Assembly: GCF_019933155.2 (NCBI RefSeq)
Contig: NZ_CP082944.1
Location: forward strand, 1,924,001 to 1,988,000
Length of the DNA stretch: 64,000 nucleotides
From: Metabacillus dongyingensis
GTDB lineage: Bacteria > Bacillota > Bacilli > Bacillales > Bacillaceae
Direction: 5' to 3'
Shown here: positions 42,233 through 50,324 of the stretch, piece by piece
Numbering within the stretch: position 1 is the stretch's first letter
How the letters are laid out: every line of letters starts with the position of its first letter
Notes under the pieces: model-generated
The model's database searches: none
Seen by the model: only the letters and a program-made list of their open reading frames with translations
Told to the model about the DNA's origin: nothing
Program-made: the position numbers and the translations under genes

Positions 42233-43855
42233 ATGAAATCATACATAACGATTGATGAGATTTTAAATCGAAAGCATTTTTCCCAAACTGAAGTAATCGC
42301 TGGTGTTAAAGGATTGCACCGCCAATTGAAATGGGTCCATATTGTCGAATCGATCCAAATCAGCAATTTATTAAATGGCCATGAGCTGATTCTTACAACG
42401 GGTCTGGGCTTTAAAGATAATCCCCAAAACTTTGTCTCCTTTCTAAGACAATTGATCGAGAGGCATACTGCTGGCTTATGCATCGAAATGGGCACACACA
42501 TTCACAGTATTCCGGTTGAAGTTATTGAACTTGCAGATCACCACCATTTTCCTATCATTTTGTTTCATCAAGAGGTTCCCTTTGTTGAAATTACTCAAGA
42601 CGTGCATTCCCTCATCATCAATAAACAATATCAACTTCTCTCAGATTTAGAAAATTATTCTCAGCAGCTGAACAAGATGCTGCTTGAAATTGAAGACTAT
42701 GAGCAAATCCTAAAATTTCTCCAGGCCTATTTAGAGGTTCAGGTTATTGCTGTATTAAGCGGAAATAAAGCTGATTTCTTCCCTGAGCCAAAGGGAGAGG
42801 AAAAAGAAGCGCTGCTTTTGAAAATCAAGAACAGAGATGAAAATATTAAATTCAATATCGCAAGTCAGAATGTACAGATTCTCGGCGAGACCTACGCAGA
42901 GCTGCTGATTATCGCGAACTGCCGCGAACTGAACGAATTTGATCTGCTCATTTTAGACAGAACCGCTAACGCATTTGCCCAGCATTTACTGAGGGATTTA
43001 TATGTAAAAGAAAAAAAGATGGCAGAAGAAAGCGAGTGGCTTACAAACTGGCTTGAAGGCGAATACACGGATGAAATTATTAAAGAACAGCTTTCCTTTA
43101 TTGATCCCAAACTTCGTTTGAATGGTGGAGCAGTCTGTATTTGCAAGCTGTCTCCTGATTCGTCGGGCCAGGCGCCAAACGTAGACAGCACCTATCTCAA
43201 GCTTTTGTTCAGAACGGTATTTGAACAATTTGGGTTTCATTTATTTACGGTTGAAGTCCGTCATCATCTCATTTTTATCGTTGGAAACAAACGGCACAAA
43301 CAGGATTGGAAAGAGAGGATGGAAGGCGCCCTCTCAAGAATCCATTCAGGAAATGGATCAGAACGGATCAGAACCTCCTCTATTTCCACTGGTGTCGGGA
43401 AGTTTGCCGACAAACTTGGAAATATTCATCTAAGCTATCAAACAGCTAAAGAAACCCTTGCCCTGCAAGACTCCCTTTCAAAAGAAGGCAAAAGCTACTT
43501 TTATCAGGACCTGCATATGTATCGAATGATGTCATTGTTAAAAAAACACGGTGATCTCGAAGAAACGATTCATGAATATTTGGCGCCTGTAATTGAATAT
43601 GACCGGAAATACAACGGGGACATGATGATCACTTTAAAAACGTATTTAGCATGCAACGGATCCAAGCAAGAGACATCAAAAAAATTATTTATTGTCAGGC
43701 AAACCCTTTACCATCGAATAGAAAAGCTAGAACTGCTGCTTGGAGAAAACTTCATGAACTCAGACAGAAGACTGGCCCTCGAATTTATGCTCATGGCTCA
43801 TGATTTTATCATGAATACAGAAGGGTCCATTCCGCTCCAGCATAAAATTGAATAG
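42233..43855 (+). CDS. PucR-family transcriptional regulator
   Basis: 540 residues: N-terminal PucR ligand-sensing domain (ITIDEILNRKHF to about residue 125), a central GGDEF-like/CdaR region, and a C-terminal helix-turn-helix (TLKTYLACNGSKQETSKKL, IVRQTLYHRIEKLE). PucR regulators activate purine or pyrimidine breakdown genes. Position between the two blocks of the pathway makes it their likely regulator. ATG 42233 after AAAAAGGGGTG is preferred to a GTG inside that site. Confidence 0.9.
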   Translation: MKSYITIDEILNRKHFSQTEVIAGVKGLHRQLKWVHIVESIQISNLLNGHELILTTGLGFKDNPQNFVSFLRQLIERHTAGLCIEMGTHIHSIPVEVIELADHHHFPIILFHQEVPFVEITQDVHSLIINKQYQLLSDLENYSQQLNKMLLEIEDYEQILKFLQAYLEVQVIAVLSGNKADFFPEPKGEEKEALLLKIKNRDENIKFNIASQNVQILGETYAELLIIANCRELNEFDLLILDRTANAFAQHLLRDLYVKEKKMAEESEWLTNWLEGEYTDEIIKEQLSFIDPKLRLNGGAVCICKLSPDSSGQAPNVDSTYLKLLFRTVFEQFGFHLFTVEVRHHLIFIVGNKRHKQDWKERMEGALSRIHSGNGSERIRTSSISTGVGKFADKLGNIHLSYQTAKETLALQDSLSKEGKSYFYQDLHMYRMMSLLKKHGDLEETIHEYLAPVIEYDRKYNGDMMITLKTYLACNGSKQETSKKLFIVRQTLYHRIEKLELLLGENFMNSDRRLALEFMLMAHDFIMNTEGSIPLQHKIE

Positions 43856-43861
43856 GAGAAC

Positions 43862-43891
43862 AGAGTGCTCTTTGCAAGAGTGCTCTTTTTT
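43862..43891 (+). terminator. Terminator of the PucR gene
   Basis: AGAGTGCTCTT, loop TGC, AAGAGTGCTCT (11 pairs including two G-T) and five to six T. Confidence 0.75.
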
Positions 43892-43952
43892 GATTAGATT
43901 TCTGTCTGGTTTGGTGAACCGAGTTTGTTTACATTTGTACGGAATAAATTAT

Positions 43953-44036
43953 GGAAGTCTCGGAATTACCATGAAAAGTATGGGAATTAATTGTGAAAGT
44001 CTTGGAATTAAGTCCGAAAGTCTTGGAATTAATTAA
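43953..44036. repeat. 21-bp tandem repeat array (copy C)
   Basis: Units aligned to GAAAGTCTTGGAATTAA start at 43953, 43974, 43995 and 44016, exactly 21 bp apart. The last two are nearly identical to units of the array at 21381. Confidence 0.9.
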
Positions 44037-44124
44037 AAAGGATCGCAAGTAAAGGCAAAAAGCGTCTTTAATTGCGGATCCTTATCTGTCTGCCTGGGGC
44101 TAAGCGGGCGTTTCCGCTTTTCTA
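44037..44124. repeat. Dispersed intergenic element (copy C)
   Basis: Contains AGTAAAGGCAAAAAGCG, TGCGGATCCTTATCTGTCTG and TTTCCGCTTTTCT, in the same order as in the element at 37541-37615. Confidence 0.85.
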
Positions 44125-44231
44125 TTCAAACTGTAGCGTTATTCCCCGCGTTTCTTTTACATAGTGTCTAATGATTGCCGTTGCTTTGTGAGAGATAATG
44201 AACATAATTTCAGAATATCAGGAGGGATGAC

Positions 44232-45695
44232 ATGACAGTTGCAAATGAAGCGGCCGCAATTAAGAATTTCATCAATGGAAAATGGGTGAGTGCGACGGGA
44301 AATGAAGTGCAGGATGTAATAAATCCGGCAACAGGGAAGAAGATTGCAGCCGTTCCGATATCAACCGCGGAAGATGTAGACCAGGCGGCAAAAGCAGCAG
44401 CACAAGCATTTAAGACGTGGAAGCTGATGCCGGTTCCTAAAAGAGCAAGAATTCTATTTAAATATCATCATCTATTGACGGAAAATCATGCGGAGCTTGC
44501 CAAATTAATTGTTTCTGAGAATGGCAAGGCCTATAAAGAAGCCTATGGGGAGGTTCAAAGAGGAATAGAGTGTGTTGAGTTTGCAGCTGGGGCACCAAGC
44601 TTAATGATGGGTGAATCCTTATCTGGAATTGCTGAAGAGATGGATTCGGAAATGTTCCGCTATCCGCTTGGTGCAGTCGGCGGAATCACTCCATTTAACT
44701 TTCCAATGATGGTTCCTTTATGGATGTTCCCCCTTGCGGTGGCATGCGGAAATACATTCGTTTTAAAACCATCTGAGCGGACACCGCTGCTTTCCAATAA
44801 GCTTGCTGAGATGTTCACGGAAGCAGGTGCTCCAGACGGCGTTTTGAACATTGTTCATGGGAGTCATGACGTTGTAAACGGGTTATTGGAGCATCCGGAT
44901 ATTAAAGCGATTTCATTTGTGGGCTCACAGCCTGTCGCTAAATATGTCTATGAAAAAGCTGCTGCAAAAGGGAAGCGGGTTCAAGCCCTCTCGGGTGCAA
45001 AAAATCATCATGTCGTTATGCCGGATGCGGATTTTGATAAAGCGGCACAGCATATCGTAAGCTCAGCTTTCGGCAGCGCAGGCCAGCGCTGTATGGCTTG
45101 CAGCGCAGTAGTTGTTGTTGGAAACGGCGATCAATTTATGCAGACTCTAAAGCAAAAAGCAGATGATTTGGTGATGGGAAATGGACTCGATGAAGAAGTG
45201 CTTCTGACTCCTGTAATCCGTGATACTCACCTGAATAAAGTCATGGGATATATTGAAAAAGGAATAGAAGAAGGGGCAGCTCTTCTGCGTGATGGACGAA
45301 GAGATATAGAGAATCAAACGGAAGGATATTTTTTAGGCGCTACGATTTTTGACAAGGTTACACCTGAGATGACCCTTGCAAAGGATGAAATTTTTGCCCC
45401 GGTGCTCAGTGTGCTTCGTGCGGGAAATTTAGATGAAGGCCTTGAATATATTCGAAAATCCCGCTATGGAAACGGCGCGACCATTTACACAAAGGATGCT
45501 CAGGCTATTCGCACATTCAGAGAAGAAGCAGATGCAGGGATGCTTGGAATTAATGTAGGAGTGCCAGCTACGATGGCTTTCTTCCCATTTTCGGGCTGGA
45601 AGGATTCTTTCTACGGTGATTTACATGTTAACGGCAAAGACGGCGTAAACTTCTATACACGCAAAAAAATGATTACATCCAGATTTGATTTTTAA
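44232..45695 (+). CDS. mmsA: CoA-acylating (methyl)malonate-semialdehyde dehydrogenase
   Basis: Oxidises malonate semialdehyde (from beta-alanine) to acetyl-CoA and CO2, or the methyl form to propionyl-CoA. 487 residues of the MmsA/IolA family; catalytic Cys287 in [11 protein letters not shown]-binding [15 protein letters not shown]. The next gene is a beta-alanine aminotransferase, which makes its substrate, so the pyrimidine context favours this role over inositol breakdown. CAGGAGGGATGAC precedes the ATG. Confidence 0.92.
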   Translation: MTVANEAAAIKNFINGKWVSATGNEVQDVINPATGKKIAAVPISTAEDVDQAAKAAAQAFKTWKLMPVPKRARILFKYHHLLTENHAELAKLIVSENGKAYKEAYGEVQRGIECVEFAAGAPSLMMGESLSGIAEEMDSEMFRYPLGAVGGITPFNFPMMVPLWMFPLAVACGNTFVLKPSERTPLLSNKLAEMFTEAGAPDGVLNIVHGSHDVVNGLLEHPDIKAISFVGSQPVAKYVYEKAAAKGKRVQALSGAKNHHVVMPDADFDKAAQHIVSSAFGSAGQRCMACSAVVVVGNGDQFMQTLKQKADDLVMGNGLDEEVLLTPVIRDTHLNKVMGYIEKGIEEGAALLRDGRRDIENQTEGYFLGATIFDKVTPEMTLAKDEIFAPVLSVLRAGNLDEGLEYIRKSRYGNGATIYTKDAQAIRTFREEADAGMLGINVGVPATMAFFPFSGWKDSFYGDLHVNGKDGVNFYTRKKMITSRFDF

Positions 45696-45713
45696 TAGAC
45701 AAGGAGGATGAAT

Positions 45714-47078
45714 ATGCAAAAGAGTACAGATATAAGAGATGCTCTGCAAAAAGATGAAGCACATCTCTGGCATTCTATGAAGCCATTCAATCCTGATGCG
45801 ACTATTATTGCAGCGGAAGCAAGGGGCGCATGGATCAGTGATGCAAATGGGAAAAAGTATTTAGACGGCATGGCCGGTTTGTGGTGCGTAAATGCAGGCT
45901 ATGGAAGAACAGAGCTTGCGGAAGCTGCATATGAGCAGCTGAAAAAACTTGCTTATTTTCCGCTGACACATAGTCATCTGCCTGCTATTCAGCTTTCAGA
46001 AAAACTGAATGACATGCTTGGCGGGGACTATGTCATTTTTTTCTCCAACAGCGGATCTGAGGCAAATGAAACAGCGTTCAAGATTGCCCGCCAATATCAT
46101 CAGCAAACAGGCAGCCATGAACGCTATAAAATTATTTCAAGGTACAGAGCCTATCACGGCAATACAATGGGTTCACTTGCTGCAACCGGTCAGGCGCAGC
46201 GGAAGTATAAATACGAGCCGCTTGCACCGGGATTTATTCATGTGCCGCCGCCGGATTCCTACCGTTATCCTGAAGACGACAAAGCAGCAGCGGCTGAATT
46301 GAAATCGGTTCAGGCCATCGATCAGACCATGACATGGGAGCTAAGCGAAACGGTTGCTGCGATGATCATGGAACCAATTATTACGGGCGGAGGCATTTTG
46401 ATGCCGCCCGAGAACTATATGAAAGGTGTAAAGGAAGTCTGTGAAAAGCATGGTGCTTTGCTCATTGTTGACGAGGTTATCTGCGGCTTCGGCAGAACCG
46501 GTAAAGCCTTCGGATTCATGAATTACGGAGTGAAGCCGGATATCATTACGATGGCTAAAGGGATTACTAGTGCCTACTTGCCTCTCTCCGCTACAGCTGT
46601 TAAAAAAGAAATCTATGAAGCTTTTAAAGGAACTGAGGAATATGATTATTTCCGCCATGTAAACACATTTGGCGGAAATCCCGCTGCCTGTGCACTTGCC
46701 CTGAAGAACATCGAAATCTTTGAAAATGAAAAGCTGTTTGAACGATCAAGCGAAGTAGGCGGACGCATCAAAGCTGAACTCACATCACGTCTCCAGCATA
46801 ATCCCTATGTTGGAAATGTAAGAGGAAAAGGTCTCCTGATCGGCATCGAGCTAGTTGAAAACAAAGATACGAAAAAACCGCTGGATGCAGGACTTGTGAA
46901 TAAAGTGATTGCCTCCTGCATGGAAAAAGGGCTGATTATCGGGAAAAATGGAGCCACTGTAGCAGGGTATAACAACGTACTTGCCATATCCCCTCCTCTT
47001 AATCTTGAAGAAGAGGACGCCGTGTTTATCGTTGATACGGTTGTAGGGGAGCTGAATGGTATAACCGAAACGAATTAA
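45714..47078 (+). CDS. Class III aminotransferase, beta-alanine:pyruvate type
   Basis: Transfers the amino group of beta-alanine (or beta-aminoisobutyrate) to a keto acid, giving malonate semialdehyde. PLP-dependent omega-transaminase fold of 454 residues; PLP lysine is Lys282 (MAKGITSAYLPLS) and the cofactor Asp lies in IVDEVICGFGRTG. I chose ATG 45714, 6 bp after AAGGAGG, over the ATG at 45708 that abuts it. Two-gene unit with mmsA, then a terminator. Confidence 0.9.
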   Translation: MQKSTDIRDALQKDEAHLWHSMKPFNPDATIIAAEARGAWISDANGKKYLDGMAGLWCVNAGYGRTELAEAAYEQLKKLAYFPLTHSHLPAIQLSEKLNDMLGGDYVIFFSNSGSEANETAFKIARQYHQQTGSHERYKIISRYRAYHGNTMGSLAATGQAQRKYKYEPLAPGFIHVPPPDSYRYPEDDKAAAAELKSVQAIDQTMTWELSETVAAMIMEPIITGGGILMPPENYMKGVKEVCEKHGALLIVDEVICGFGRTGKAFGFMNYGVKPDIITMAKGITSAYLPLSATAVKKEIYEAFKGTEEYDYFRHVNTFGGNPAACALALKNIEIFENEKLFERSSEVGGRIKAELTSRLQHNPYVGNVRGKGLLIGIELVENKDTKKPLDAGLVNKVIASCMEKGLIIGKNGATVAGYNNVLAISPPLNLEEEDAVFIVDTVVGELNGITETN

Positions 47079-47086
47079 ACGGGAAG

Positions 47087-47118
47087 AACAGCGCATGATC
47101 CTATGCGCTGTTTTTTTT
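47087..47118 (+). terminator. Terminator of mmsA-aminotransferase unit
   Basis: AACAGCGCAT/ATGCGCTGTT stem, 6-nt loop, eight T. Confidence 0.88.
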
Positions 47119-47139
47119 GTGATTCCATATTGCTTAATA

Positions 47140-47501
47140 ATGCTTAACGATGGCACAGGCTCCGATAAATGCTTTATCAAAAGTTATGCTTTCAATTGCC
47201 GTCCGAAATTCAGGCTCATAGAAAAAACGATGGGTTCTGTCTAATCTTCCCCCCAGCAGGTGGAAATCTGCATTCTCATTGTCTGAAAGGGATTCCGCGT
47301 TATCAAGCGAATGAGTATAAATGGTTGCAGGTGTCTCAAGGTGATCACATAAAAACTTTATCGTTGTGGAGGAATCAAGAGAGCAAGTATCGCGCTTTTG
47401 ATTTTTCAATGATTCATGTACTTGTAACGGACCGGAGGCCTCCTGCAAAGTTTCAGGAAATCCTCAGGGAACACAATGTGAAAATAATGATCAGCAAATA
47501 A
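47140..47501. pseudogene. Scrambled DeoR-family regulator remnant
   Basis: Two halves of a DeoR effector domain lie on opposite strands. On the minus strand, 47376 down to about 47148 reads LDSSTTIKFLCDHLE, HLLGGRLDRTHRFFYEPE and FDKAFIGACAI, typical of the middle of DeoR proteins. On the plus strand, about 47380-47501 reads ESKYRAFDFS, VLVTDRRPP and HNVKIMISK, typical of the C-terminus. The N-terminal DNA-binding domain is missing. The simplest reading is an internal inversion plus deletion in an old regulator gene. Confidence 0.65.
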
Positions 47502-47513
47502 GGAGTAATATGG

Positions 47514-48074
47514 ATGAAAACAGAAAAAGAAAAGATGTTAGACGGAGAACTGTATCTTGCAGGAGACGAAGAACTAATACGTGAACGTGTCCGCGCCAGA
47601 AGGTTAACAAGGCTGTTCCACCAGACAATTGAAACGGATGACAATGCTCGAAAAAACATCCTTAAGGAATTGTTTGGAACAACAGGAGAAAACATTTATA
47701 TCGAACCAACATTCCGCTGCGATTATGGCTCAAACATCCATGTAGGCGAAAATTTCTACGCTAACTTTGACTGCGTCATTTTGGATGTGTGCAAGGTAAC
47801 AATCGGGGCCAATTGCATGCTTGCGCCAGGGGTTCACATCTATACAGCCGCTCATCCATTAAATGCTGAGGAAAGAAACAGCGGAGCAGAACTCGGAAAA
47901 CCTGTTACAATCGGTGACAATGTATGGATCGGCGGAAGAGCGGTCATTAATCCGGGAGTGTCAATCGGAAACAACGCGGTCATTGCATCCGGCGCAGTTG
48001 TGACGAAGGACGTCCCTGAGAATGTTGTAGTTGGAGGGAATCCGGCAAGAGTTTTAAAACATATTGAGAATTGA
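47514..48074 (+). CDS. maa: Maltose O-acetyltransferase-like (Maa)
   Basis: 186-residue hexapeptide-repeat acetyltransferase that moves acetyl from acetyl-CoA to a sugar hydroxyl. N-terminal Maa domain with [16 protein letters not shown], then [17 protein letters not shown] and repeats ending in [19 protein letters not shown]. The catalytic His lies in [16 protein letters not shown] precedes the start. True substrate may differ from maltose. Confidence 0.9.
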   Translation: MKTEKEKMLDGELYLAGDEELIRERVRARRLTRLFHQTIETDDNARKNILKELFGTTGENIYIEPTFRCDYGSNIHVGENFYANFDCVILDVCKVTIGANCMLAPGVHIYTAAHPLNAEERNSGAELGKPVTIGDNVWIGGRAVINPGVSIGNNAVIASGAVVTKDVPENVVVGGNPARVLKHIEN

Positions 48075-48075
48075 A

Positions 48076-48103
48076 AAAAGAGGCCAGCTCGGCCTCTTTT
48101 TTT
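48076..48103 (+). terminator. Terminator of maa
   Basis: AAAAGAGGCC, 5-nt loop, GGCCTCTTTT and more T. Confidence 0.85.
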
Positions 48104-48120
48104 GTGGAAATCCCTTTTTC

Positions 48121-48531
48121 TTATTCGTAATTAACCTGCCAATGAATTCCGAATTTATCTGTTACTTGTCCATAAAGCTTGCTCCAGAATGTTTCCTGAA
48201 GATCCATGACTACTGTGCCGCCATCTTTAAGCTGATTAAAAATAGAGGTCAGCTCTTCTATGTTTTTGTTAACTAAAGCAAGGGTGATATTATTCCCTTC
48301 AACAAATGGCATTCCAGGAAAGACATCAGAAAACATCACATTGCTTCCATCAATGTTAAGCCTTGTATGCATAATCAAATCTTTCGCTTCCTCTGGCATA
48401 GGGTACTCTGGGTTAGGCGGTGTTTCGCCGAACGTCATAAATTTAGGTTCTTCTGTTTTGAAAACCTTTGCATAAAACCCCACTGCTTCCCGGCAATTAC
48501 CATTGAAATTAAGGTAAACGTCTACGGACAT
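48121..48531 (-). CDS. VOC/PhnB-like protein
   Basis: 136 residues of the PhnB/DUF1338-like branch of vicinal oxygen chelate proteins: VDVYLNFNGNCREAVGFY at the start, MFSDVFPGMPF, and WSKLYGQVTDKFGIHWQVNY at the end. Such proteins include antibiotic-resistance and demethylubiquinone-like members; substrate unknown. ATG 48531 follows GGAGGAGTG; an in-frame GTG at 48540 lies within that site. Confidence 0.85.
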   Translation of the reverse strand: MSVDVYLNFNGNCREAVGFYAKVFKTEEPKFMTFGETPPNPEYPMPEEAKDLIMHTRLNIDGSNVMFSDVFPGMPFVEGNNITLALVNKNIEELTSIFNQLKDGGTVVMDLQETFWSKLYGQVTDKFGIHWQVNYE

Positions 48532-48785
48532 TTGAATCACTCCTCCGATTAAGATTTTTTTCTGGCAATATTTATCATCTTATCATTTTTCTGGTATAAA
48601 ACAAATCCTCCAAAAGGAAATTTAATGAGCCGTAACTTTTAACATAATGACAAAGGGTCCATAGCATTTCTTTCTTTTGTAAAACTGCTAACCAAACATT
48701 CTGACTTCAGGATTCAAACAATAATATGATACGATGGATGTGAAATCAGCTTAGAAGGATAAAAATGAAAAGAGGAGTGATCTGG

Positions 48786-48956
48786 ATGGCAGCAAATAAA
48801 CGCTTTGAGGTAACTCAGTCTCAAGGGACACTCGATGCAATAGGGGTCATCAAGGACACAGAAACAGGTGTTCAATACTTGCAGACGATCTCTGGAGGCG
48901 GAGCCGGGATTACCTTGCTTGTAGATGCTGAAGGCAAACCATTGCTTGATAAATAA
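48786..48956 (+). CDS. DUF6440 family small protein
   Basis: 56 residues starting MAANKRFEVTQSQGTLD and containing TGVQYLQTISGGGAGITLL. I recall this pattern (ligand-like TGVNYL...GG...PLLD) as DUF6440. Function unknown. ATG 48786 follows GAGGAGTGATCTGG. It ends 1 bp before the GrpB-like gene starts, so they are translated together. Confidence 0.75.
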   Translation: MAANKRFEVTQSQGTLDAIGVIKDTETGVQYLQTISGGGAGITLLVDAEGKPLLDK

Positions 48957-48957
48957 G

Positions 48958-49533
48958 ATGAAGATCCATCTTTCTGAATATAACCCTGACTGGAAAATGC
49001 AATTCCGCCTGCATGAGCAGAGACTGAAAAATGCCTTTAAAGATCCTTCTATTAAAATTGAACATATCGGAAGCACCTCTGTTGAAGGTCTTTCTGCTAA
49101 GCCGGTCATTGATATTTTAATTGGCGTGCCGTCAATGGAAAAGCTGTCTGGTGCAGTTGATGCTTTAGCTGATTCCTCCTATATTTATAAAAAGGTTTAC
49201 GATGAAGCTTTGCCATTCAGACGTTTTTTTATTGGGATAAAAGAAGAATATCTTCATCTTTATCCAAATGTTATTGAAAAAGAAGAAGTAAACATTCCGC
49301 ATGGCCACCGAACTGCTCACATACATACAGTGCCCATAACCCATCAGTGGTGGGAGGATCATCTCCTTTTCCGTGATCATCTTCGAACGCATCCTGAAGA
49401 TCGTGAGAAGTATGAGGCTGTAAAGCAGAACCTTTCAAAGAATGATTGGAAAACAGGAAATGAATATGCAGATGCAAAGACGGAGTGTGTCTTGCAGATT
49501 TTGAATAAAGCGAAACGAAATCCCAATAGTTAG
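48958..49533 (+). CDS. GrpB-family (UPF0157) nucleotidyltransferase-like protein
   Basis: 191 residues. The IEHIGSTSVEGLSAKPVIDI motif is the GSTS-containing nucleotidyltransferase-like core of the GrpB family, and HLHLYP-type sequence (EEYLHLYPNVIEKEE) follows. Biological role unsettled. ATG 48958 begins directly after the DUF6440 stop. Confidence 0.9.
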   Translation: MKIHLSEYNPDWKMQFRLHEQRLKNAFKDPSIKIEHIGSTSVEGLSAKPVIDILIGVPSMEKLSGAVDALADSSYIYKKVYDEALPFRRFFIGIKEEYLHLYPNVIEKEEVNIPHGHRTAHIHTVPITHQWWEDHLLFRDHLRTHPEDREKYEAVKQNLSKNDWKTGNEYADAKTECVLQILNKAKRNPNS

Positions 49534-49546
49534 AGGAAGTGTCAGT

Positions 49547-50095
49547 ATGAACGTTTTAGCCATCTATGGCAGCAGCCGTGACAATGGAAACTCTGAGAAA
49601 TTAGCTAGTTACTTGTTAAAAGGCATCAATCATACTCCTGTACATCTCAGGGAAATGAAAATAAAGCCTATTACTGATCAGCGGCATGATTCAAATGGTT
49701 TTCAGCAAGTAGAAGATGATTTCAATGAACTGATTGAAGCTTTTCTAAAAGCAGATGCTGTTGTGTTTGTAACCCCGCTTTATTGGTACGGCATGTCAGG
49801 AGCAATGAAGGATTTCTTTGATCGCTGGTCACAGGCTTTGAGAGATGAACGGTTTTCTTTTAAAGAAAAAGCAAAAGATAAGAAAGCATATGTAATAATT
49901 GCTGGCGGAGACTCCCCTAAAATCAAGGCATTGCCGCTCATACAGCAATTTCAGTACATTTTTGACTTTGTCGGCATGAAACTTGAAGGATATGTGATAG
50001 GCGAGGCAAATGCACCCGGGGACATTGAAAAAGATACAAAAGCGATTTCCGAAGCAGCGGTCATGAATGACTGGCTTAAACATAATAATAGATAG
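49547..50095 (+). CDS. NAD(P)H-dependent FMN reductase/flavodoxin-like
   Basis: 182 residues with an FMN-binding phosphate loop (YGSSRDNGNSEKLA) and TPLYWYGMSGAMKDFFDRW, typical of NADPH-dependent FMN reductases and quinone reductases. Substrate unknown. AGAGGAAGTGTC precedes the ATG, 13 bp after the GrpB-like stop; likely one operon with the two preceding genes. Confidence 0.88.
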   Translation: MNVLAIYGSSRDNGNSEKLASYLLKGINHTPVHLREMKIKPITDQRHDSNGFQQVEDDFNELIEAFLKADAVVFVTPLYWYGMSGAMKDFFDRWSQALRDERFSFKEKAKDKKAYVIIAGGDSPKIKALPLIQQFQYIFDFVGMKLEGYVIGEANAPGDIEKDTKAISEAAVMNDWLKHNNR

Positions 50096-50183
50096 TGTGT
50101 TTTTAAAAGCATGGATCTTTGATTCCATGTTTTTTTATTTACTAAGACCTATGACTGAGAAGGCTCATATTAAGGGAGGAGTA

Positions 50184-50225
50184 TGAATTCATTAATTAGC
50201 ATTAATTTTTTAAAAATTGCGTAAA
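50184..50225 (+). CDS. Possible 13-aa leader peptide before the ABC exporter
   Basis: ATG 50184 follows an excellent AAGGGAGGAG site 5-6 bp upstream and opens a 13-codon frame (MNSLISINFLKIA) 100 bp before the exporter. It may be a regulatory leader or chance. No terminator/antiterminator pair was convincingly seen after it. Confidence 0.3.
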
Positions 50226-50324
50226 ATGACTAGAAATATATTTCGAAACCCGATATATTAAGTAATACGTTGTAAATATTTTCAAAGTTGAAGAAAACAG
50301 CAAAGGCCAAAGGAGGGATTTTCA

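Larger units (their letters stand above)
43892..44231. other. Intergenic region before mmsA
   Basis: About 340 bp without a gene. It holds the second 21-bp array (43953-44036) followed directly by dispersed element copy C (44037-44124), then AT-rich DNA with the mmsA ribosome site. Confidence 0.6.
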
